The position numbers and the translations under genes are program-made. Shown here piece after piece: positions 1 to 5,216 of a DNA stretch of 5,494 bases. Positions within the stretch are counted from its first letter, which is position 1, and every line of letters begins with the position of its first letter. Under the pieces are notes generated by a model. It made no database searches, had not been told where the DNA came from, and saw only the letters and a program-made list of their open reading frames with translations. This DNA is from an uncultured Eubacterium sp. (GTDB lineage: Bacteria; Bacillota; Clostridia; Lachnospirales; Lachnospiraceae): assembly GCA_910586045.1 (NCBI GenBank), contig CAJUIH010000120.1, positions 3,311-8,804 on the forward strand, written 5' to 3'.

Positions 1-1
1 A

Positions 2-109
2 GAAACTATTGAAGCTATGAAAGAAACAGATGCAATGATAAAAAATGGAACAGGACAACATTTTGAAGGCTCTGCAAAGGATTTTATTCATTCGCTTTTG
101 GAGGATTGA
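2..109 (+). CDS. RelB/DinJ-family antitoxin, C-terminal part (gene begins before the window)
   Basis: Only the last 35 codons are present. The frame opens at base 2 with ETIEAMKETDAM and closes with HSLLED and TGA at 107-109. The N-terminal ribbon-helix-helix DNA-binding part lies outside the window. The visible part has an acidic helix, then a polar stretch (KNGTGQHFEGS), then an amphipathic final helix (DFIHSLLED). This is the usual layout of the toxin-wrapping tail of RelB/DinJ antitoxins. The assignment rests mainly on context: a YafQ-type toxin gene follows 4 bases after the stop, and the toxin's GGAGG ribosome binding site lies inside the last codons of this gene, the normal arrangement in such operons. 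In known pairs the antitoxin neutralises the toxin and the complex represses its own promoter; here that promoter would lie upstream of the window. Confidence 0.7.
   Translation, partial: ETIEAMKETDAMIKNGTGQHFEGSAKDFIHSLLED
100..104 (+). promoter_or_regulatory. Ribosome binding site GGAGG that marks the toxin start
   Basis: GGAGG lies inside the last codons of the antitoxin gene. Counting 9 bases downstream reaches an ACG codon at 114, and 12 bases reaches a CTG codon at 117. No ATG, GTG or TTG in the toxin frame lies at a workable distance. The site therefore locates the ancestral start at 114 and argues against the ATG at 45, which lies upstream of it. Confidence 0.65.
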
Positions 110-113
110 TAAA

Positions 114-386
114 ACGCTGAAAATATCTGCGACGACCAGATTTAAAAGAGATGTAAAAATGTGTCAGAAAAGAAAATATGATTTAGATTTATTGTATTCT
201 GTTATTGATACGCTTGCAATACCGAAACCATTAGAGGCGCAAAGCAATGACCATAATCTAAAAGGTAACTATGAAAGGCATAGAGAATGTCATATCACTT
301 CTGACTGGATGCTCATTTATAGAATCATAAATGGTAATTTATATTTAGACCGAACAGGTACGCATTCTGATTTATTTAAGAAATAA
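114..386 (+). CDS. YafQ-type mRNA-cleaving toxin (RelE superfamily) with ACG in place of its start codon
   Basis: Toxins of this family are small ribosome-dependent endoribonucleases that cut mRNA in the A site and are held inactive by the RelB/DinJ antitoxin. Counting the ACG codon as residue 1 gives 90 residues, close to the roughly 92 of E. coli YafQ. The body begins LKISATTRFKRDVK, the usual family opening. Residues matching the E. coli YafQ catalytic set are all present: H47 (NDHNL), H60, D64 and W65 (ECHITSDW), and H84 and F88 (GTHSDLF). The reading frame has no internal stop. The oddity is the start: ACG at 114-116 stands where ATG is expected, 9 bases after GGAGG. The frame also has an ATG at 45, but it is deep inside the antitoxin gene, has no ribosome binding site, and would add 23 residues unlike the family. 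The next ATG, at 159, would remove 15 residues. The gene may be expressed weakly from ACG or CTG, or be silenced. Confidence 0.8.
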   Translation, partial: TLKISATTRFKRDVKMCQKRKYDLDLLYSVIDTLAIPKPLEAQSNDHNLKGNYERHRECHITSDWMLIYRIINGNLYLDRTGTHSDLFKK

Positions 387-390
387 TAAG

Positions 391-400
391 AAACCGGTTT
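391..400. repeat. Short perfect palindrome after the toxin gene
   Basis: AAACCGGTTT is a perfect 10-bp palindrome 5 bases after the toxin stop, followed by TACTTT. It has no loop and no clean T-run, so it is at best a poor terminator. It could be a protein-binding site or chance. Confidence 0.25.
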
Positions 401-457
401 TACTTTCGTGCATAATCATGAAATATTTATCGTCAAAACTTGCAAAAAAACCTCTAA

Positions 458-482
458 AATTTCTTTATAAAATAAAGAAATT
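458..482. repeat. Perfect 10-bp inverted repeat upstream of gdhA
   Basis: The left arm AATTTCTTTA (458-467) and right arm TAAAGAAATT (473-482) are exact reverse complements around a 5-base spacer TAAAA. It lies 96 bases before the gdhA start in an AT-rich gap (387-577) that holds no gene. No T-run follows on the plus strand, so a terminator reading is weak; an operator for a dimeric regulator or a leader hairpin is possible. Around it I see only weak gdhA promoter matches: CATAAT at 521-526 resembles a -10 box but has no convincing -35 partner. Confidence 0.45.
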
Positions 483-563
483 GCCAGAATATCAAAAACA
501 TCTTGCAGAATTGCTAGTTTCATAATAAAATAAAGGACAGGTGGAAAATTTTAATATCATATA

Positions 564-570
564 AAAGGAG
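564..570 (+). promoter_or_regulatory. Ribosome binding site of gdhA
   Basis: AAAGGAG ends 7 bases before the ATG at 578. It is the only well-placed site near the start of this frame and fixes the gdhA start. Confidence 0.85.
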
Positions 571-577
571 ATTAAAC

Positions 578-1912
578 ATGGGTTACGTAGATGAGGTACT
601 TGCAAGGGTTAAGGAAAAGAATGCTTCCGAACCGGAATTTCTGCAGGCCGCAGAAGAGGTTTTGGAGACTTTGCGTCCAGTGATTGAAGCAAATGAGGAG
701 CTTTACAAAAGAGAAGCTTTATTGGAAAGGCTGACAGAGCCGGACAGACAGTTCAAGTTCCGAGTGCCTTGGGTAGACGATCAGGGCCAGGTGCAGGTGA
801 ATACCGGATACCGTGTACAGTTTAATAATGCAATTGGACCGTACAAGGGCGGTCTGCGTCTGCATCCGTCTGTAAATCTCGGAATTATCAAATTTCTTGG
901 ATTTGAACAGATTTTCAAAAATTCTTTAACAGGGCTTCCGATTGGCGGCGGAAAAGGCGGTTCTGATTTTGATCCAAAGGGGAAATCGGATCGCGAAGTA
1001 ATGGCGTTCTGCCAGAGCTTTATGACGGAACTGTGCAAATACATCGGTGCGGATGTGGATGTCCCGGCTGGAGATATCGGAACTGGAGCAAGGGAAATCG
1101 GCTATATGTTTGGCCAATATAAGAAAATCCGCGGCACATACGAAGGCGTACTGACAGGCAAGGGATTGACCTATGGCGGTTCTCTGGCGCGTACAGAAGC
1201 AACCGGATATGGTTTGTTATATATTACACAGGAATTAATGAAATGTCATGGTGAATCTATGGAAGGAAAGACCGTGGCAGTATCCGGTGCGGGAAATGTG
1301 GCGATTTATGCGACACAGAAAGCACAGCAGATGGGTGCGAAAGTCGTGACTTGTTCGGATTCAACCGGATGGATCTATGATCCGGAAGGCATTGACGTAG
1401 CGCTGCTGAAAGAGGTTAAGGAAGTGAAACGCGCGCGCCTGACCGAATACGCGGCAGCAAGAAAGAGCGCGGAGTATCATGAGGGACGCGGTGTATGGCA
1501 GATTAAATGTGATATCGCGCTTCCATGTGCGACACAGAACGAGCTTTTGCTTGACGACGCAAAGCAGTTGGTGGCAAATGGATGTAAAGCCGTATGTGAA
1601 GGCGCTAATATGCCGACTACGATTGACGCAACGAAGTATCTGCAGCAGAATGGCGTGTGGTTTATCGGCGGCAAGGCCGCAAACGCAGGCGGTGTCGCAA
1701 CTTCGGCTTTGGAAATGACACAGAACTCCGAACGGCTGAGCTGGACATTTGAAGAAGTAGATTCAAAACTGCAGCAGATTATGGTGAATATTTATCATAA
1801 CATTGATCAGGCGGCTAAGAAATATGGCATGGAAGGCGATTATGTAGCTGGCGCCAATATTGCCGGATTTGAAAAAGTTGCGGAAGCAATGATTGCACAG
1901 GGTGTGGTTTAA
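578..1912 (+). CDS. gdhA: Glutamate dehydrogenase, class I hexameric type, probably NADP(H)-dependent
   Basis: The enzyme interconverts 2-oxoglutarate plus ammonium and L-glutamate in the cytoplasm, linking carbon and nitrogen metabolism. The 444 residues fit the family length (about 450). The N-terminal substrate domain shows NTGYRVQFNNAIGPYKGGLR with K90, FKNSLTGLPIGGGKGGSDFDPKGKSD with K114 and K126, and DVPAGDIGTGAREIGYM with D166. These line up with K89, K113, K125 and D165 of the Clostridium symbiosum enzyme. S376 in GGVATSALEM matches its S380. The Rossmann cofactor domain has AVSGAGNVA at 234-242. After the second strand the sequence reads CSDSTG (259-264), like the SDS of NADP-dependent E. 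coli GDH and unlike the SGPDG of the NAD-dependent clostridial enzyme; the cofactor choice is an inference. The gene is probably monocistronic: toxin gene upstream, terminator downstream, and a convergent gene beyond. Confidence 0.97.
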   Translation: MGYVDEVLARVKEKNASEPEFLQAAEEVLETLRPVIEANEELYKREALLERLTEPDRQFKFRVPWVDDQGQVQVNTGYRVQFNNAIGPYKGGLRLHPSVNLGIIKFLGFEQIFKNSLTGLPIGGGKGGSDFDPKGKSDREVMAFCQSFMTELCKYIGADVDVPAGDIGTGAREIGYMFGQYKKIRGTYEGVLTGKGLTYGGSLARTEATGYGLLYITQELMKCHGESMEGKTVAVSGAGNVAIYATQKAQQMGAKVVTCSDSTGWIYDPEGIDVALLKEVKEVKRARLTEYAAARKSAEYHEGRGVWQIKCDIALPCATQNELLLDDAKQLVANGCKAVCEGANMPTTIDATKYLQQNGVWFIGGKAANAGGVATSALEMTQNSERLSWTFEEVDSKLQQIMVNIYHNIDQAAKKYGMEGDYVAGANIAGFEKVAEAMIAQGVV

Positions 1913-1962
1913 AAACAGGGCAGAACGCATGGCTGCACAGGGTGTGGATATAAAACAGAGTG
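1883..1962 (+). repeat. Decayed 40-bp tandem duplication of the gdhA 3' end
   Basis: Bases 1883-1922, covering the last gdhA codons and stop, match bases 1923-1962 at 29 of 40 positions without gaps. The core TGCACAGGGTGTGG is identical at 1894-1907 and 1934-1947. Because 40 is not a multiple of three, the second copy is in another frame, where it still reads AERMAAQGVD, against AEAMIAQGVV at the true C-terminus. It has no ribosome binding site of its own, so I do not call it a gene; it lies in the gdhA 3' untranslated region. Confidence 0.6.
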
Positions 1963-2042
1963 GAAAAATGATCTCATAAGCCGCGGTTTCCGATAGAAGC
2001 GATGACCGCATAAGCTGTGAAGATCAGGAACAAAGGAACGTT

Positions 2043-2072
2043 AAAAAGGCAGGGTGGATACCCTGCCTTTTT
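2043..2072. terminator. Bidirectional intrinsic terminator between gdhA and the convergent nuclease gene
   Basis: AAAAAGGCAGGG (2043-2054) and CCCTGCCTTTTT (2061-2072) are perfect reverse complements. An extra T-A pair (2055/2060) closes a GGAT loop. A T-run follows the GC stem on both strands, so it can end gdhA transcription on the plus strand and nuclease transcription on the minus strand. It lies 130 bases after gdhA and 29 bases beyond the nuclease stop codon. Confidence 0.9.
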
Positions 2073-2101
2073 GCTGCTTTGGAAAAGGGGAACAGTTTTT
2101 G

Positions 2102-4672
2102 CTATTGTTTATGAAAAAGCAGCCGGCATCCGGTCTGTTTGCAAAACACATCCGCAGCAGCCAGGCGTGCTTCTTCGGGTTCTTGTCCGGCAGTTCTGAT
2201 CTGGAGTGCTTTTTTGTCCGGCAGGTAGGATGGGTTTTTTTGCATTTCTATCTGATAGCGCTGGCATAGCAGTTGGACGATATGAAATAATTCCATTTGG
2301 TTTACTTTGTCCGCGATGCGGATCCGCCATCCGGTCTGGTTCGCCAGGGCCTGCAGTGTTTCGGCATACTGCTGGCCAATGGCAGGGGAGATAAAACTAA
2401 GTTCGAGGTATTTTCCGCTGCTGTCGCTTTTGAGACTTTTTTTATTTGGCTTATGCGGCAGTTCGCGGAATGTTTCCTCAATACAGTAAAATGCAAGGTT
2501 TTGCTCTGCCTGCTCTGTCCGGGCATGGGCGGGGGAAAAGATGCTGCCGGGTTGCGGGAGCGCCTGTCCGCTGGAAACGGGCGGAGCAGGTGCGGCGGAG
2601 CTGCCGTTGACCAGCAGGGTCCATCCGGTGATTTTTTGAAATTGTTTTGTGGCTTCTGTATCGGACAAAATCGGTTCTGCGGATGGCGCCGCCGTATGTT
2701 TTACGGTTACCGCATAGCATTTTTTCTCAGTATAGTAGGAGGTCTTGACCAGCCGGTTTCTAAAAAGCGAGGAGAGCAGGAAAGACGCCGCCTGATGATT
2801 CATAGACGGATGCATGCGGATTGTCCAGTCGGTTTTTGCCGCAAATTCCGCGGCTTTTTTCGCAAAATCGGCCGGATCCTGGCTGTCCGGATAATCAAAT
2901 TGCAGCAGTATTTCTTTCCGGTCTTTATGAAAACTGATTTTACGGCAGCCGCAGTCTGGAAACAGCGTCCGGACATACGCTTCGAGTTCCTGGATGGTCT
3001 GTTCTTTTGGCGCGAGTGCTTCGGCAACCTGTTTTGGGGTATTTGCTTCGAATAAAAACAGGCGGTGCGCGTTTGGTGAAAAATAGGCGCTGTGCAGGAA
3101 CAGTTCCTGCATAGCCGCAATCTCTTGAGACAGTTCTTCCGGTTCGTGTCCGTACCAGATATAGGTAATCTGGGCAATGGAAAATGATTTTCCCAAATAG
3201 TGTTCCTGCCAGTATTCCCACAGCAGTTTTTCATCGTCTTTGCCAAAGGTCCGTTTCATCTGCATCGTATGGGCAGGCTGAAAGGATAATTGCTTCCGCC
3301 TGCTGCGCAGCAATATTTCATAGTCTTGTCCGCATTCCGGCAGGTAAACTTGACGGCGGTAATCTTGTGCAGTCAGCTCTGTTCCAAGTTCGGCAATTAC
3401 TTCGCGGTTGCCATGTACTAAAAAGACGCGGCGGGAAGAAAGGCGGTCAAGCAGCGCCATAATTTCGGATTTATCGCCATGCGCGGACAAACCGACTTGT
3501 TCGACCCGGCATTTGACCGGAACGGTTACGCCGTTTAGGGTTAAAGTCCTTGTCTGCCCATTGAGATCCGGCTCTGTCAGCAGGTTTAGAAGCTGGCGGC
3601 CCGGAGATTCTTCGTCCTGGTATCCGGTAATTATGATGCAGGCGTTTTCCATAGGGGCCAGGCGGGCGGCGTACTGCGCGCTTGGGCCTCCGGTAAGCAT
3701 GCCGGAACTGGAAAGCAGGATCAAAGGACCTTTTCCTGTTAGCAGGTCGTCCCGGTTCTGCATGGGCGCGACAGGCTGGATTTCTTTTGTATAAAACGGT
3801 TCATTGCCTTTTAAAATCCGTTTGGCAAGTGTATGTTTCAAGTAGGTTGGATTGCGGGTGTACATGCGGTTAATGTCGCGTACCATACCGTCTACGTAGA
3901 TGGGCACTGCGGGGATCTCCTGATTTTGGATTGCGGCGCGCAAGATCAGCAGTACTTCCTGCGCACGCCCAAGGGCAAAGGCAGGGATCAGGATTTTCTT
4001 TTGTTCGTTCACGCAGGTTCGAACCAGATCCACGAGCCGTCTTTCTTCCACAAGCCGGTTCGCATGCAGACGGGTGCCGTAGGTAGATTCTACAATAGCT
4101 GCGTCAGGGCGCAGTTTCGGAATCCGGATGCCTTCGATCGTACGCTGGGAAAAAGCGGAAAAGTCGCCGGAATAAAACAGGCTGCCGTCGGGTGTGACAA
4201 GGTAGGTACAGGCGGCTCCGGCAATGTGCCCGGCCGGATAAAAGGTTAGGGTGAACTGTTCAAAAATCGGGAATGGGGTCTGGTAGCCGACCGGATAGAT
4301 CCGGTTTAACATGGCGAGTACATCCTGTTCCGAATAATGGGGAATTTCATCTTCTTTGCTGTTCATAATTTTTAAGCTGTCATATAGCAGTACGCGGGTC
4401 AGGTCCGCGGTCATGGCTGTCATATAGATCCGTGCCTGCGGGTAAGCCTTGCTGATTAAGGGCAGCGTTCCGGTATGGTCCATATGGGCATGGCTGACAA
4501 TGATGGCGTCCAGGCCGCCCTGTTCCTGTATTGTACGAAAATCCGGGAGCGGGTCTTTGGATGCGGACTGGCGGATGCCGGAATCCAGTAAAATATGCTT
4601 TCCTCCGATTTTTATATAAATGCAGCTTCCGCCAATTTCCATGGCGCCGCCGAGAAAATGCAGGTTTATCAT
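2102..4672 (-). CDS. Beta-CASP metallo-beta-lactamase-fold nuclease with a repeated C-terminal extension
   Basis: Probable cytoplasmic RNA-processing nuclease of the CPSF73/YSH1-like (COG1236) group, 856 residues; family members are often about 450-550. Residues 1-190 form the metallo-beta-lactamase part: HAHMDH at 61-66 (H61, H63, D65, H66), H149 in AGHIAG, and D170 in SGDFS. The inserted beta-CASP part shows ESTYG (E195, motif A), IPAFALGRAQE (229-239), SSSGMLTGG (321-329), GYQDEESPGRQ (350-360), GLSAHGD with H398 (motif C) and FLVHGN with H420. At motif B, where CPSF73 has His, the aligned residue is Q360. Residues from about 465 on are not recognised: a Trp/Tyr-rich segment (480-540), then four short beta-alpha-beta repeats (586-856) split by a Pro/Ala-rich linker (691-720). 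There is no signal peptide or membrane segment. I chose the start at 4672 for its AAAGGAG and the family-like MINLHFLGGAMEIGGSC; an in-frame ATG at 4714 adds 14 residues with a weaker site. The family assignment is firm; the RNA substrate is unknown. Confidence 0.9.
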   Translation of the reverse strand: MINLHFLGGAMEIGGSCIYIKIGGKHILLDSGIRQSASKDPLPDFRTIQEQGGLDAIIVSHAHMDHTGTLPLISKAYPQARIYMTAMTADLTRVLLYDSLKIMNSKEDEIPHYSEQDVLAMLNRIYPVGYQTPFPIFEQFTLTFYPAGHIAGAACTYLVTPDGSLFYSGDFSAFSQRTIEGIRIPKLRPDAAIVESTYGTRLHANRLVEERRLVDLVRTCVNEQKKILIPAFALGRAQEVLLILRAAIQNQEIPAVPIYVDGMVRDINRMYTRNPTYLKHTLAKRILKGNEPFYTKEIQPVAPMQNRDDLLTGKGPLILLSSSGMLTGGPSAQYAARLAPMENACIIITGYQDEESPGRQLLNLLTEPDLNGQTRTLTLNGVTVPVKCRVEQVGLSAHGDKSEIMALLDRLSSRRVFLVHGNREVIAELGTELTAQDYRRQVYLPECGQDYEILLRSRRKQLSFQPAHTMQMKRTFGKDDEKLLWEYWQEHYLGKSFSIAQITYIWYGHEPEELSQEIAAMQELFLHSAYFSPNAHRLFLFEANTPKQVAEALAPKEQTIQELEAYVRTLFPDCGCRKISFHKDRKEILLQFDYPDSQDPADFAKKAAEFAAKTDWTIRMHPSMNHQAASFLLSSLFRNRLVKTSYYTEKKCYAVTVKHTAAPSAEPILSDTEATKQFQKITGWTLLVNGSSAAPAPPVSSGQALPQPGSIFSPAHARTEQAEQNLAFYCIEETFRELPHKPNKKSLKSDSSGKYLELSFISPAIGQQYAETLQALANQTGWRIRIADKVNQMELFHIVQLLCQRYQIEMQKNPSYLPDKKALQIRTAGQEPEEARLAAADVFCKQTGCRLLFHKQ

Positions 4673-4680
4673 AAATGGGA

Positions 4681-4687
4681 CTCCTTT
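4681..4687 (-). promoter_or_regulatory. Ribosome binding site that sets the nuclease start at 4672
   Basis: On the minus strand AAAGGAG ends 8 bases before the ATG at 4672. The alternative in-frame ATG at 4714 has only AAGGA, 10 bases upstream. The site therefore favours the shorter protein beginning MINLHFLGG. Confidence 0.8.
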
Positions 4688-4756
4688 CGGGTTAGGAACT
4701 GTCTGCAAGTCCATTGCGGTTTGTTCCTTGCTTTCTTAAATGTAAAATATAAAAAA

Positions 4757-4785
4757 ATTGTAGCATATTTTTTGCAGGTTGTATA
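4757..4785 (-). promoter_or_regulatory. Candidate sigma-A promoter of the nuclease gene
   Basis: On the minus strand a -35-like TATACA (plus 4780-4785, 4 of 6) is separated by 17 bases from a -10 box TACAAT (plus 4757-4762, 5 of 6). A TGC precedes the -10 box, giving an extended -10. Transcription would start near 4750, leaving a leader of about 78 bases before the 4672 start. The promoter ends 33 bases short of the target duplication of the MITE-like element. Confidence 0.55.
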
Positions 4786-4817
4786 TGCGTTCCATAAGAA
4801 AACTTGCGTGGGGCAAA

Positions 4818-4825
4818 ATACAAGG
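4818..4825 (+). repeat. Left 8-bp target site duplication
   Basis: ATACAAGG directly abuts the left terminal inverted repeat and is identical to 5016-5023, which directly abuts the right one. A copy touching each end without a gap is the footprint of transposition. Confidence 0.8.
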
Positions 4826-4849
4826 GCAGCAGTTCAGATAAGGTGTTAC
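4826..4849 (+). repeat. Left terminal inverted repeat of the MITE-like element
   Basis: The 24 bases begin GCAGCAGTTCAG and end GTGTTAC. Their reverse complement is found at 4992-5015 with one difference, at the seventh base. Confidence 0.85.
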
Positions 4850-4903
4850 CTTTTAGCTGGGAGGACGCCGGATGAGGGACGCAGGTCTGGCTTGCGGCTC
4901 CAA

Positions 4904-4938
4904 CTCCAGAATGCTTAGGGATTCTTGCCATTCTGGAG
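4904..4938. repeat. Central hairpin of the MITE-like element
   Basis: CTCCAGAATG (4904-4913) and CATTCTGGAG (4929-4938) are perfect 10-bp reverse complements around a 15-base loop. The hairpin centre (4921) coincides with the centre of the terminal repeats (4920.5). A smaller side hairpin follows: TGCCAG (4942-4947) with CTGGCA (4953-4958). Confidence 0.75.
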
Positions 4939-4991
4939 GGATGCCAGCAGGCCTGGCAAACCGTCTCTTCCAGCGTTCGGCGGGCAAAAAT

Positions 4992-5015
4992 GTAACACCT
5001 TATCTGAATTGCTGC
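4992..5015 (-). repeat. Right terminal inverted repeat of the MITE-like element
   Basis: Read on the minus strand it repeats the left end with A instead of G at the seventh base. Its outer end touches the second ATACAAGG. Confidence 0.85.
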
Positions 5016-5023
5016 ATACAAGG
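5016..5023 (+). repeat. Right 8-bp target site duplication
   Basis: ATACAAGG, identical to 4818-4825, begins at the base after the right terminal repeat. Confidence 0.8.
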
Positions 5024-5041
5024 CAATGCGGAAACCAGGTA

Positions 5042-5070
5042 TTGCTAGAAAGCAGGAAATATGGTATATT
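5042..5070 (+). promoter_or_regulatory. Candidate sigma-A promoter of the beta-mannosidase gene
   Basis: TTGCTA (5042-5047, 4 of 6) is separated by 17 bases from TATATT (5065-5070, 5 of 6). TGG just before the -10 box gives an extended -10. Transcription would start near 5077, leaving a leader of about 140 bases. A perfect -35 hexamer TTGACA is also present at 5139-5144, but I find no good -10 box at 16-18 bases from it, so I prefer the upstream pair. No clear cre (catabolite repression) site is visible. Confidence 0.5.
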
Positions 5071-5200
5071 ACAGTTGCAAAGCATAAAGTCCTGGTACTA
5101 TGGAAAGTTTAAACGTGGATCAAAAGGCCAGGCAACTCTTGACAAGAACAGACGGATGCCTGAAAAGATAGAAATAAAATGAGTTGCAGCCAGAAATAGA

Positions 5201-5207
5201 AAAGGAG
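5201..5207 (+). promoter_or_regulatory. Ribosome binding site of the beta-mannosidase gene
   Basis: AAAGGAG ends 9 bases before the ATG at 5217 and fixes that start. Confidence 0.8.
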
Positions 5208-5216
5208 CAAAATAGG

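Larger units (their letters stand above)
4826..5015. mobile_element. 190-bp MITE-like element with terminal inverted repeats
   Basis: The element has 24-bp terminal inverted repeats at 4826-4849 (GCAGCAGTTCAG...GTGTTAC) and 4992-5015 that match at 23 of 24 positions, and an exact 8-bp direct duplication outside. It contains no coding sequence, so any movement would need a transposase supplied from elsewhere. The single mismatch, G4832 against T5009, becomes a G-U pair in a plus-strand RNA. Pairing continues imperfectly inwards (TTTT 4851-4854 with AAAA 4987-4990) to a central hairpin. The whole element is a long imperfect palindrome centred near 4921. An 8-bp duplication is made by several families (for example IS256, IS66, ISL3, IS6, IS1595); the ends do not let me choose among them. 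It sits between two divergent genes and separates their promoters. Confidence 0.82.

Noticed and set aside
45..113. Upstream in-frame ATG that would extend the toxin by 23 residues
   Set aside because: It lies inside the antitoxin coding sequence, has no ribosome binding site, and the extra residues do not match YafQ-type toxins; the GGAGG at 100-104 comes after it.
1969..2029. CATAAGC repeated 34 bases apart and possible long-range pairing TGATCT/AGATCA after gdhA
   Set aside because: The matches are short and interrupted, with no consistent period or closed stem; this is probably chance or remote decay.
2297..3055. 252-codon open frame on the plus strand, opposite the nuclease gene
   Set aside because: It is antisense to the well-supported beta-CASP gene, has no ribosome binding site, and its product is Cys/Gly/Arg-rich and resembles no family; it is a shadow frame.
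4673..4714. Longer nuclease start at 4714
   Set aside because: The extra 14 residues (MDLQTVPNPKGVPF) precede the usual family opening, and the ribosome binding site for 4672 is much stronger.
4826..5015. Possible two-repeat CRISPR array or riboswitch
   Set aside because: The 24-bp repeats are inverted rather than direct, occur only twice and are bounded by a target duplication, which fits a transposable element.
5139..5170. Perfect TTGACA as the -35 box of the beta-mannosidase gene
   Set aside because: No acceptable -10 hexamer lies 16-18 bases downstream; the nearest A-rich stretches match 3 of 6 at best.
4692..5182. Open frames of 85-109 codons across the divergent intergenic region
   Set aside because: They run through the palindromic element and both promoters, lack ribosome binding sites and have no recognisable content.
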